Source: Falciphora oryzae (lineage: Eukaryota > Ascomycota > Sordariomycetes > Magnaporthales > Magnaporthaceae). From it: a stretch of DNA of 64,000 nucleotides. How positions within the stretch are numbered: position 1 is the first letter of the stretch; every line of letters starts with the position of its first letter. Positions 12,652 to 22,275 of this stretch are shown one piece after another. Both the position numbers and the translations under genes were made by a program. The notes beneath the pieces are model-generated. The model did not search any database. It was not told the origin of the DNA and saw nothing but the letters and a program-made list of their open reading frames with translations. The DNA lies in contig JNVV01000004.1 in NCBI GenBank assembly GCA_000733355.1, positions 1,652,785 to 1,716,784 of the forward strand, read 5' to 3'.

Positions 12652-14448
12652 ATGAAATCCACGCTATTCTCGCTGGGCGCTGCCCTCGTGTGCGCGTCGA
12701 CCGCGCTCGGCGCGGACCTGAAGTGCTCGCTGGATAAGAAGTGCCCCAAGGAGGCCCCTTGCTGTGGACGTGAGTCGCGCTCCCCCCTACCGAACCGAAA
12801 GTCAATCTTGCTCCCCCAGACTTCCCCCACAAGCCTTTTTTCCAGTGGCAAGCCGCAGGCCCTGTCCATGACGATGCTTGTTCTTGTTATGCGATGGTCA
12901 ATCGACCGACTTAAGCTTTTGGGTTTTGGTCGCTTTGGCTTTTGCGTACAAGGTGGCAAGAAAAAAAGAAAGAAAAAGGCGCCCTATTCTGCATGTCGGC
13001 AAGCCGCCCAGCAAGCGCTGGTCGCACCGCATCATTGTGTCGCTGCAGCCGCAACGTCGGTGCGCTGCAGGCGCACAGGAGCACAGGGGAGAATAGCAAG
13101 ATGCAGCCAAACAGACGACATGTGCACGGAGAGGCGGGGAAGCACGCAAAGCTGACAGGCGGCAACCAACAATAGTCTACGGCGACTGCGGCACGGGTGC
13201 CTTCTGCCTCGGCGGCTGCGACCCGCGCATGTCCTTCTCGCTCGACTCGTGCATGCCGGCGCCGACGTGCAAGAGCCAGAAGTACTCGTTCAACAACCTC
13301 GACAAGGTCACCGACATCGCAAAGTACCTGGGCGACCCCAAGAAGTCGGACTGGGTCGCCCAGGGCGAGCCCCTGGTCTCGGACGGCGCCCTGCTGCTGA
13401 CCATGCCGCCCCGCTCCGTCGGCACCGTCGTCTCGTCCACGGCTTACATGTGGTACGGCAGCGTCAAGGCCAAGATCAAGACATCGCGCGGCGCCGGCGT
13501 CGTTACGGGCTTCATCCTGTTCAGCGACGTCAAGGACGAGATCGACTACGAGTGGGTCGGCACCGAGCTGCAGATCGCCCAGACCAACTACTACTTTCAG
13601 GGCATTCCCAACTGTACGTATATGCTGCTGCTGCTGCTGCTGTAAATACTCCTTGACTGGTGCTAACAAAATCCCTCCCAGACGACAACTCCAAGAACAT
13701 CTCGCTGTCCAACACCTTCGACAACTGGCACACCTACGAGATCCAGTGGACCCCCGACGAGATCACCTGGCTGGTCGACGGTCAGAAGGGCCGCACCAAG
13801 AAGCGGTCCGAGACGTGGAACGCGACGGCCAACCAGTGGAACTACCCGCAGACCCCCGCGCGCGTGCAGCTGTCCCTCTGGCCCGGCGGCGCCGAGACCA
13901 ACCCCAAGGGCACCGTCGACTGGGCCGGCGGCCGCATCGACTGGAACAACCACGAGGACATCAAGAAGCACGGCTTCTACTACGCCATGATCGAGTCGGT
14001 CGAGGTCAGCTGCATGAACGCGCCCAACGCCCCGGGCACCAGCAAGGGCACGGGCTACTGGTACGCCGACGCCAAGGGCACCAACGACACGGTCCGCGAC
14101 ACGGACAAGCGCACCAACCTCAAGTCGCTCGAGGGGTCCGGCCTGAACATGGACGCCGGCTCCGACGCGTCCTCGTCGAGCGGCTCGGCCTCGTCGCCCT
14201 CGCAGACGGGCGCGTCCGCCCCGGCGCCCCAGGTCCCCGGCGGCAGTGTCATCGGGCCCGGCGCGGTCGGCTCCGCCAACGGCAACGGCGGCAGCCCCGC
14301 CCCGCCCGCCCAGGACTGCACCTCCAAGACCTTCGTCCAGTCGTGCGGCCAGAAGAACAACGCCCGCCGCGCCGCCTCGGCCTCGTCGTCCCTGGGCGGC
14401 AGCGCCTTCGCCGTCGTGATTGCTTTCGCTGCCGTCCTTGCGCTATGA
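12652..14448 (+). CDS. GPI-anchored CRH-family chitin-glucan transglycosylase (GH16)
   Basis: Three exons (12652-12769, 13176-13613, 13682-14448) encode about 440 residues. A signal peptide (MKSTLFSLGAALVCASTALG) is followed by a compact eight-cysteine module at residues 25-65 resembling CBM18, then a GH16 catalytic domain. The GH16 signature DEIDYE lies at residues 160-165, which puts the nucleophile at Glu161 and the acid/base at Glu165. The tail is Ser/Ala/Gly-rich and ends in a hydrophobic stretch after a short Ser/Ala cluster, as expected for GPI attachment. CRH proteins link chitin to beta-1,3/1,6-glucan in the wall, so action at the cell surface is expected from the family. The first intron is 406 nt, long for this window, but it has a GTGAGT donor, a GCTGAC branch-like site and an AATAG acceptor. 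The domain order is that of Crh1/Utr2-type proteins; which paralogue this is cannot be told from sequence alone. Confidence 0.95.
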
Positions 14449-15174
14449 GAATGAGGAACCAGAAAAACGATATTGTTTGATGGAGGGATTGGCTTTCTTG
14501 TGTCCTCTATATAACGCCTTTTCTGTTTTCTCTTACGTACGTTGTCCTTCGGGCTGTGCCTTCTGTGCTTTGGTCGTGTCGAAATCTTGAACACGCCTTG
14601 AATACCTAATTGTGGCTGGCGTGTATGGCGCTTCGAGAACTCCTTGACGAATGTTTATACGGTTTCTTGTTCTTGGCTTCCTAGTGCAAAGTACGGCTGG
14701 CGCGTGGCCTTTATGTTGATGCTTGATATTTGTTCAGGCCTCTGCTGGTGCTGCTAGATAATACCCGCTGCATCTTTTGCTCCTGCGTTTTCTCACAAAC
14801 ATGGCATTTGGATGGATTTTATGTTGGTTTCCTGTCTTTGCATTGTTCAAATGGGCAGCAGAAGATGGAGAAGATGGTATCGTATACTTGCCTAATGCGG
14901 ATGAAAATAAGTTGCTAGGAATAAAAACTGCCTCTTTGATCCTCACTTGGCCGCAACTAGCTGCGCTTTCTATTTATCAGGTTTCGAACCAAGTACATGC
15001 CAGGTACCGCGCCATTGACTGTAGTCAAAGAGCCAGTGCGCGCGCGGCTATCGAGGACGATGTCGTGAAAATCAAAAGGCTGAAAATGTCGACAGAATAC
15101 GAAACGAAGACAAACTGCTGCCCCAAAACCATGGTTTCCTCGGAACGCTCTGCCCTCAGCACCTTAACAATAAA
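14449..15174. other. Intergenic region 3' of the CRH gene
   Basis: No gene seen. The first 200 bases are T-rich and are probably the 3' untranslated region of the CRH gene. Open frames in the rest have no recognisable features. Confidence 0.5.
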
Positions 15175-15974
15175 ATGCCCCCGAAAAACACCGCAAACAT
15201 GCCTGGACCGTCACAAGAACCGCCGGAGCTGCCCCGCGCAGCAGACCTGTCGCACACTCCCGCCCCGACGAGGGCCGACCTGGCCGTGTTCGTTGCTGGC
15301 ACCACGCGAGGCCAGCGCACGCGCGCCCCCGAAACAGACATTCACGAGTGAGAAGGTTTCTTTAGTATTTCCCGCTGTACGGCATACGTAATAAACTAAT
15401 ACCGGGTACGTGGGCAACAGGTACCGTTCCGACTATTCCGGCCACCCACAAGACCCCATGAGCTGGGCAGGGAACTGGCGGTCCTCAGTCCCTCGGAGCG
15501 GGCCGAGCGGGAAGCTTTCGAGGCAGAGGTGAGGGAAAGGATGGCGCGGAGCGAGGCCGAACGGAACGCCAAACTCCCCGCTAGCGAGTGGCTGACGCTG
15601 GAGGGAGTGGCGTTGCGGGAGGCAAGGATGGATGGTGAGAAGGTGCTGGCGGAGGAGAGGGCGGATGGCAGGAAGGGATGGCTTCCCTCCAGGTGGCCAA
15701 CATCCGACTCCAGCTGGGATATCACCCCCTCGCGGCGAGAACGGGGAGAACAGGACTTTAGACCGTTATTTGGGGTCAGGTCACCTGAGGAGAAGGGAGG
15801 AGATGCCCCGAGCCGCGCTCTCCTCCAGTTGGACTATTCGACGTCCCCTGGTCTGGCACCCCCTCGGAGAAAGAATGGGCAAAGCGGGAAGACCTCCGAG
15901 ACTTCGGGGCTATATTCGGACTGAAGACGCCTCCGGCCGAGCCGCTCGCCAAGCCCGCGGTCCTCCATGCTCGC

Positions 15975-16347
15975 GAGCCCGCCGAAGCACAAACGGGAGC
16001 ATCCCCCGCCGCCCGCCCTGCGGCGCCGCCCGTGCGGTCCTCCGGGGGCCCCTCTGAGCGGCAGCGGCAGCAGCAGCAAGATCCGCTCGCGTTCGCAAAG
16101 CTCCTGCCGCCAGACTTCCCGTGCTACTACGTCGCGGGCGGGCTGAACNNNNNNNNNNNNNNNNNNNNNNNNNGAGCCCGCCGAAGCACAAACGGGAGCA
16201 TCCCCCGCCGCCCGCCCTGCGGCGCCGCCCGTGCGGTCCTCCGGGGGCCCCTCTGAGCGGCAGCGGCAGCAGCAGCAAGATCCGCTCGCGTTCGCAAAGC
16301 TCCTGCCGCCAGACTTCCCGTGCTACTACGTCGCGGGCGGGCTGAAC
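15975..16347. repeat. 174-bp perfect direct repeat flanking the first N gap
   Basis: Bases 15975-16148, directly left of the gap, are identical to bases 16174-16347, directly right of it. The gap itself is exactly 25 N. Two contig ends that share sequence but were scaffolded rather than merged would give this pattern, so the second copy is probably artificial. If so, about 200 bases should be removed from the gene model here. Confidence 0.9.
16149..16173. other. Assembly gap (25 N)
   Basis: A run of 25 undetermined bases that interrupts the hypothetical gene at 15175-16870. Its fixed length, equal to the gap at 49201-49225, suggests a placeholder rather than a measured distance. Confidence 0.99.
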
Positions 16348-16870
16348 GAGATCTCGGCCTACCTGGCCAACGCGAGCTACGTTGTCTCCCTCGGGGGCCC
16401 GCCTACCGCCGACCTCAAGTACGGGACCGTGGGCGTGCCCGTGGGGGAGGAGAACCTGCTGCTGGGCCGCGGTGAGGGACGCCAGGCTCCGGGAGGAAGA
16501 CGAGGAGCGCAGGGAGCGGGACGAGCGGGAGGCGGCTTACTGGAGAGGCAGGGACAACAGGCTCATGCACCGCATCGATGCCGACAGCGACGAGTTCCGC
16601 CGCCGGAGGTTCGACGACGGCGCCGCGTCCAGCAACGCCGAGCCCAACCCCGGCAACCTGGTCGACCCGGAGTTCGTCGGCCGCGGGGAACGGCCTCGGC
16701 CCGCAGGGGAGGCGGGCGAGGGGGGCGACGACGCAGCATCCAAAGCCGCTACCGCTGCTGCTACCCCAGGCGCGGCGAACGGCCCCGACGAGGCTGGCGG
16801 AGAGGCCGATGCTGCTGGCGCGCCCGAGGGCTCTGACAAGGACCAACAGGACGCGGACAGGACGGAGTAA

Positions 16871-17431
16871 ATCTAGTGAATCTTTGCTTTATTAGCTTAA
16901 ACTACGCACCGTCCTACACCCTTCATATGAGTGTGACAGGCGGTCATGAAATGTTAATGCGATACGTACCCTGGTCGCGAGAAAAAAAAGAAAAAAAAGC
17001 AAAAGCACCATGCGGCCTGCCTTCCTGACTTGAGTGGGTGATGGTGGCTCTCCTGCAAAGGTGATGAAGGAAGGAGAGGAGTAGCCTGATGATGTGCCTC
17101 GCGTTTCCCAGGCAGCCGTCGGCCCTCCGCAAGTCCGTGACCAGTCACCAAAATGCCGCTATATCCAGCCACCAGGTATAGCTTGAGCTAAACTAGCAAG
17201 CGGTGACATGTCTGGGTAGTAGCGCCGCTGCTAAATGACGTTCCCGGACCGCCAGGTGTAAACGTTCTCCCTAATCCCTGGCGACGGCAGACCGAAGCAC
17301 GGCGTCGCAGCTTGCCGAACCGAACCAGACGCACGCACGTCCGCACCTATGTGTGGATGCAAGACAACATGTGCGCTGTCAGTTTAGCTACCTGCACGCA
17401 CCTGCGACCACTACCCCCAGTCACATGACGC
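16871..17431. other. Intergenic region between convergent genes
   Basis: Lies between the 3' end of the disrupted plus-strand gene and the 3' end of the minus-strand HET gene. No gene, repeat or RNA feature was seen. A short A-rich tract is at 16982-16999. Confidence 0.55.
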
Positions 17432-19783
17432 TTAGATCAGATATATATCGTCAGGGTCCGGTTCTCGATCAAGCCAATCGATAGTGTTGGTGACCGGAAA
17501 GTTTGGTTTTCCCTTGGACCATTTCCCATATCTGTCAATCCCAAAGTCCCGAAGCACACCAGCGACGGTCCCTGGCCTTTCGGGATCTTCCGGCCAGTCC
17601 GTGAGATCATAGAAGATCCCAAGTCTGCAGAAAACCTGGCGATCGTGGTGTCGATATGACTGTTGCTGCTCTTTAAGGAGCAACCCGTGGATTGTCACCC
17701 CTCTACCGTGGAATGGGTAGGTGGGATTGAATGAGTGTGCCTCGCAGGTCATAGGGAGAATGTAAATCCCCTCCGCGTACAGAAAGGTGTTGTCTTCCCC
17801 TTGCTTTGTCTCGTCATACTCTTGCCGGGTGTCGAACATTATACTAACATTAGGGGCGATGTTGGAGAGGAAAGCATGGCACCATCCTATATCGCCGTCG
17901 TGATCCGGGCCCCGCTTTTCTCTGAATATCAGACCAGTGACCGGGACAAGGGCACCGGCGAGATGCAGCATGGCCGGGTCGGGAGTCCGGCCCCAGCCGA
18001 AAGAGTCAAGTTTGCAGGCGGATGGCTGAGTGGCGACCCGGGGCAACGAGCAGCCCTCTCCTGTGTTGAGTGCAAAGCCAAACTGGACCAGCTTGGTGAT
18101 GCTGGCCCATGACCATGTCGGGATTATAGACACGCTTCCTTCAGCCTTGCCTTCGGGGGCTCTGATGCGGCGAGGCATATTCCTTGAATAGGTTGTCCAC
18201 ATGAGCTGGGCACCATCAAAGGTTGATCCGTTGGTTGGGAACCATAGGCCGGAGTGGTAGGTGCCAAGGGAGGTGGACAGGAGATTGACCACGCCGGCCA
18301 GCGCCACGAGTCGGTCTGATTCCTGAGTGAACTCGGCTGATGAATATTCGCGAACCACATCGAGCCACTTCTCGAGAAGACTGGCCGTTGGTCCCCGCTT
18401 CAGGCCCGGTCCTCTTGGAACAGTGGCATCCACGGGATTGTAAAGAGAAGCCCTGATGTCCACAGGCGACCACCACCGCAACTCTGTAACAGGATCAGGT
18501 ACCCCGAAAGGGTAGACCTCGCCATGCGGCATGCCGCTGCAGTGCCACCAGGCCTGCTTCTGACCGACGTAGAGGGTCGCCGGCGCAAGACGGACTTCCT
18601 GGTGCACCCATCCGCGCTGCAGGAGCATAGACCCGCGTGCTAGCTCTATGAAGCCCCCTGGTAGATAGACCACCAGCGCATCAGGCCCCGGATTGGTCTG
18701 GCCCGCAGCTCTATGAACGGCCTGAAGTAGGAAGTTGCCGTCAGCCGAAACCACCGGGCATTGATGGATGTTGGCGCTTTCATCCCCCCTGGTACTGGCG
18801 GCCCTGTATCTGTGAAGAAAGCCATTGCTGGAAGCTTCGTCATCAACGGCGGCGATGTTTAAGAAGCCTCCACCGTAGATGTCGCCCATAAGTCCAGCCT
18901 CACGTTCCCAGTCTTCCGTTGAGTCTTGGAAGATGCACAACGAATCGATCCAGACGTAACGCACCCCGAGCCAGCGGGCAACAGTCATCGCGTCTTGGAA
19001 GGTTTGCGGCAGTGATTCGGGATCAATCCCAACGGATCGCAACTCGGCTTCGGTGCTTCGGCGTAGTTTGGGCGGTTCGGGGACCGACCACCTGTGGCTC
19101 AAGGTGATGTATCTCTCGCACCAGCCTGTCTTTGGCAGCTCGCAAAGAAATACTCTTGCACCCCCGATATCCAGAATGCGTCGGGGACTCTGGCGGGCCA
19201 TCTTTCGGTATTTCATGCAGTTCGAATGGGGATTGAGGCAGTTATCAGCCCAGAAGCGAACGAGAGACGGCAGCACGGCAGGGTTGGGCCTCGGGTTGGT
19301 TGGAAATTTTGACGAATTTACCTGCAAGCATTAGGTGGTGAGTAGCGGATCGGGGGTATGAGACGAAGACTTACAGGCAGTTACCGTAATCATGATCGGT
19401 AATCTACCCATCATACAAAGTTCTACTCGTGCGAAACCAGTGTCGTCCACGACAGTGCTAATAAACTGAACCAAAGGTTCCTCCACTTCCATATCCCCTG
19501 ATAGGAACCTAGCCCGTTCTTCCGCGCCATAAAAACTCTGGATTATGTATTGACATAGCATGCAACCAGCCTTGACCGTGGCTCCGAAGTCAGAGGAAGC
19601 ACGATGGTAGCACGGAACGCAAGACCCGGCATTGGGGCGATGTTTGGGGTACCTGCCTGAGCAGCAGGATTTATTCTTGAAAACGGCCTGACATGCGTCG
19701 CAGAGCGTCGTAGCCTCGAGAAGGTCGCGTATCGCGGTTTCGTCGTAGGACGACTTGATATCCTCCATCTTGTCCATCGCCAT
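17432..19783 (-). CDS. HET-domain (heterokaryon incompatibility) protein
   Basis: Two exons (19783-19385 and 19321-17432) separated by a 63-nt intron encode about 762 residues. The N-terminus carries a cysteine-rich patch (CDAC, later CVPC and CMLC) of the kind often seen before HET domains. The HET domain follows, with its three usual blocks: YITLSHRWSVPEPPKL, then a TFQDAMTVARWLGVRYVWID block, then SLCIFQDSTEDWEREAGLMG and DIYGGGFLNIAA. The C-terminal 400 residues are HET-family-like but carry no second named domain that I can see. HET proteins trigger cell death after fusion of incompatible hyphae; that role is known for the family and inferred here. The start is the ATG at 19783. The intron uses GTAACT rather than the stronger nearby GTAAGT, because only the former keeps the frame. 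Confidence 0.92.
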
Positions 19784-21090
19784 GCTGGGGCGGCCGAAGG
19801 GTGGTGTGAGAGGCCCGGCGGGCAGGATAACATGCAAGTGAATTGAAGATGGTCCGGAAAAGAAGGTGAATTGAGGACTGTGTTTTGACCAGCACAGGTG
19901 CGGGGAACCTTATGGGGTCTGGTCTTGGACACCTGGTAAAGAGCACCGAGCCATTGAACGTCCTCAGCCTTACCAGGTGGAGGAAGGGAAGTATGTGTGG
20001 CCCGGAGATGATGCGGGGTCCGACTGACGTGATCTCCCAAAAGATGCATGCCTTATCACAGCACTTGGGGAGGAAGGAGCAGGTGGGGCTGCTAGATGCC
20101 GCCACGTGGAAATAGGTGGTCCTTCCAGGCTTGGTTGCCTTGGGTTAGGTTGCCTGTATCTCGGCCGGCTGCTCTGTCGACTGATACCGCTTAGAGGCGG
20201 CATTTAGCCCCTGATTTGGAGTCACTTGGCTCAAGTCTCCCAGCTAGAGCATGACACTCCCAGGGCATCCTGATTGAAGAGTGTGTCTGTCAGTGTCAGT
20301 GTCTGTGATGGAGGTGCAAGACTATAATGGTACAGAGGCAACCAGAGGGTAGTCTCCCTTTCGGAGGTGCCGGCATCCGCGAGCCTAGAGCAGGCATGGC
20401 GTCCTGGTATTAGCGGCTAGCTAGAACGAACTTGTCCGCATACCTTCGGGCCCGGTTCGGAACCGGACGAGTGGTCGGCGGGCGGAAGAGTGTGGCTTCC
20501 GGGACGTCATGCCCAGGCAAGGCTGGGACGACCTCGAGGCTGGTAGCCTGCCCACAGAACCCAGACATTCACCGCAAAACCCCGGATAAACTTGGAAGTC
20601 GGAGGAATGTGGGTAGGAGGCATGTTCCACCGCGTCTCGTCCGGAACAGTACCCGCCTGTCAGAAGGAAAACAATCGGGGCAAAAGGGATTCTAGGGTGA
20701 TTCCCCGAGGTGATAGAATGTCACGATGGGGCACACTGGGTAATCTTCAATCCACAGAATTTGCCCAAAGAGAGACGCAGCGGATATGCAACGTTAAGGA
20801 TTAAAATTAGATTTACACAGAAGAGAGTACATACACATCGTGGAATGACGACCCAAAAATCACTAGCTTGAGCCAACAGTTAACTTAGGTGACAGCCGAA
20901 AGCATCATAAGTGGATCAGCGGATGCAGGGGCGACCTCCACCAGGGGGTCGTCGACAAGCAGGTGACGGTTGGACAAGCCACAATTCCTTCATTCCACAA
21001 AAGCTTCGAGAAAGACCTGCCAAGACGGCGTCCGGCGGCCTGGCTCGTTCCAGAGCCAGGCCGGCACAAAGCCGTCTGGGCAAAATCAAC
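19784..21090. other. Intergenic region between two minus-strand genes
   Basis: Upstream DNA of the HET gene and downstream DNA of the SDR gene. The frame of the HET first exon stays open for some distance upstream but without an ATG. No other gene or repeat is supported. Confidence 0.5.
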
Positions 21091-22275
21091 TCAAGCGAGC
21101 CCCAGCCTCTGCTGCTCGACCTTCTGCCGCATGACGTGGATGATGATCCGCTCCCTGAGCCAAGCGGGCAGCAGCCCCGCCGCGGCATCCTGAACCGCGT
21201 GCCAAAAGTACGGCACCACGACCGCCCTGCCGCAGCCGACGCGCGCCAGTATCGACCGCGCGACCAGCCCCGCGTCAGGCACGAACAGCGCCGGCCGGCG
21301 GCCCTGGTGCGCGGTGCCCGTCGAGTCGCCCACCCTGACGCACATGACCTCGACGTCTCCCCTCGCGCCGCCCTCAAAGGCCGCGTCGAGCGCGAGGCAG
21401 CTCGACATGCAGTTTAGGAAGGCCTTGGACGGCGCGTACGACGGCAGGCGCGGCATCGCCTGGTCCGACATGCTGCCGACGTTGACGACCAGGGCCGGCG
21501 AGGCGGCCGTCAGGCGCGGCATCAGGCGCGACGTCAGGACGAGCGGGAACAGGGCGTTGGCCGACACGTTCTCGGCCAGGGACCGCGCGCTGTAGGCCTC
21601 GACGCCGCAAAAGGGCCCCGGGTCGTACAGGGCACCGCCGGCGTTGTTGACCACCACGGTCAGGTGCAGGTCCGCCAGCCGGGCGAGGATGGCGTCGAAG
21701 TCGACGGCGGCTGGTGCTGCTTGGGCATGTCCCTGGTTGCTGTTGGTGGACTCCTCGTCGCCGGTGCCGTTGATGCCGACCTCCTTGTTCTCTGCCGAGG
21801 GTCCGTCGGTCTCTGCGGCAGTAGCAGTAGCGGAGGTTGGCTTGGAGCAGCCGGAGCACGGCACGCGGCTGACATCGGCGATGAGGAGGCGGAACTTGCG
21901 GGACGGGAAGCGGGCTGCGAGGGCCTCCTCGACCTTGGCTAGCTTCTCCGGGTTCCGGCCATGTAGAACGACGTTGAAGCCGAAGTCGGCGAGCTCCGCG
22001 GCCAGGTGCTTGCCGATGCCATCGGAGGCGCCCGTCACCAGGGCCCAGGGTGGTCGCTGCTGCTGGCCGTCACCGTCACCGCCGCCGCTACCCGACTCCG
22101 AGACCGGGCCGCCGTGGTGCAGGTAGCGGGCCAGGCGCGAGGGGCGCGCAAAGGTGAAGGCGAATGAGGCCACGCGACAGGCCCAGTACAGGGCCGTGAG
22201 CAGGCCGACGACGGCGAATGGCAGCGTTGGGCCCAGGATGGGCCCCAGATCGGCGCCGGCTGCTCGGTCTGTCAT
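21091..22275 (-). CDS. Membrane short-chain dehydrogenase, 3-ketoacyl-CoA reductase (IFA38/HSD17B12) type
   Basis: A single exon encodes 394 residues. Two hydrophobic segments within residues 15-42 (LPFAVVGLLTALYWACRVAS and after) precede the Rossmann fold, as in the ER-bound reductases of very-long-chain fatty-acid elongation. The cofactor motif TGASDGIG is at residues 81-88, NNAG at 210-213, the catalytic Ser at about 268 (VNVGS), and Tyr280 and Lys284 in YAPSK. The sequence after the glycine motif (GFNVVLHGRNPEKL) also fits the family. Substrate cannot be assigned: steroid-type or secondary-metabolite reductases share the fold. An insert of about 50 residues (roughly 139-188), rich in Thr, Ser, Ala, Asn and Glu, sits between beta-strands where family members are usually short. 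The start is the ATG at 22275; upstream codons in frame are non-ATG. Confidence 0.9.
   Translation of the reverse strand: MTDRAAGADLGPILGPTLPFAVVGLLTALYWACRVASFAFTFARPSRLARYLHHGGPVSESGSGGGDGDGQQQRPPWALVTGASDGIGKHLAAELADFGFNVVLHGRNPEKLAKVEEALAARFPSRKFRLLIADVSRVPCSGCSKPTSATATAAETDGPSAENKEVGINGTGDEESTNSNQGHAQAAPAAVDFDAILARLADLHLTVVVNNAGGALYDPGPFCGVEAYSARSLAENVSANALFPLVLTSRLMPRLTAASPALVVNVGSMSDQAMPRLPSYAPSKAFLNCMSSCLALDAAFEGGARGDVEVMCVRVGDSTGTAHQGRRPALFVPDAGLVARSILARVGCGRAVVVPYFWHAVQDAAAGLLPAWLRERIIIHVMRQKVEQQRLGLA

Larger units (their letters stand above)
15175..16870 (+). pseudogene. Frame-disrupted hypothetical gene interrupted by an assembly gap
   Basis: Coding-like sequence runs through this stretch but not in one frame. 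A possible first exon starts at 15175 and ends at a GTGAG donor at 15348. A charged segment rich in Glu, Arg and Ala is open in one frame from about 15421 to 15670. From about 15880 a second frame reads EWAKREDLRDFGAIFG and continues to the gap. The same frame resumes after the gap, includes DFPCYYVAGGLNEISAYLAN, and then switches by one base near 16470 to a Glu/Arg-rich tail (EEDEERRERDEREAAYW) that ends with TAA at 16868-16870. Unrecognised introns, sequencing indels near the gap or true decay could each explain the shifts. I do not recognise the family. The gene is called disrupted because no single splice model joined all parts. Confidence 0.4.

Noticed and set aside
12911..13669. A 252-residue minus-strand frame across the CRH gene
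   Set aside because: Antisense shadow of GH16-coding DNA with strong third-base G/C.
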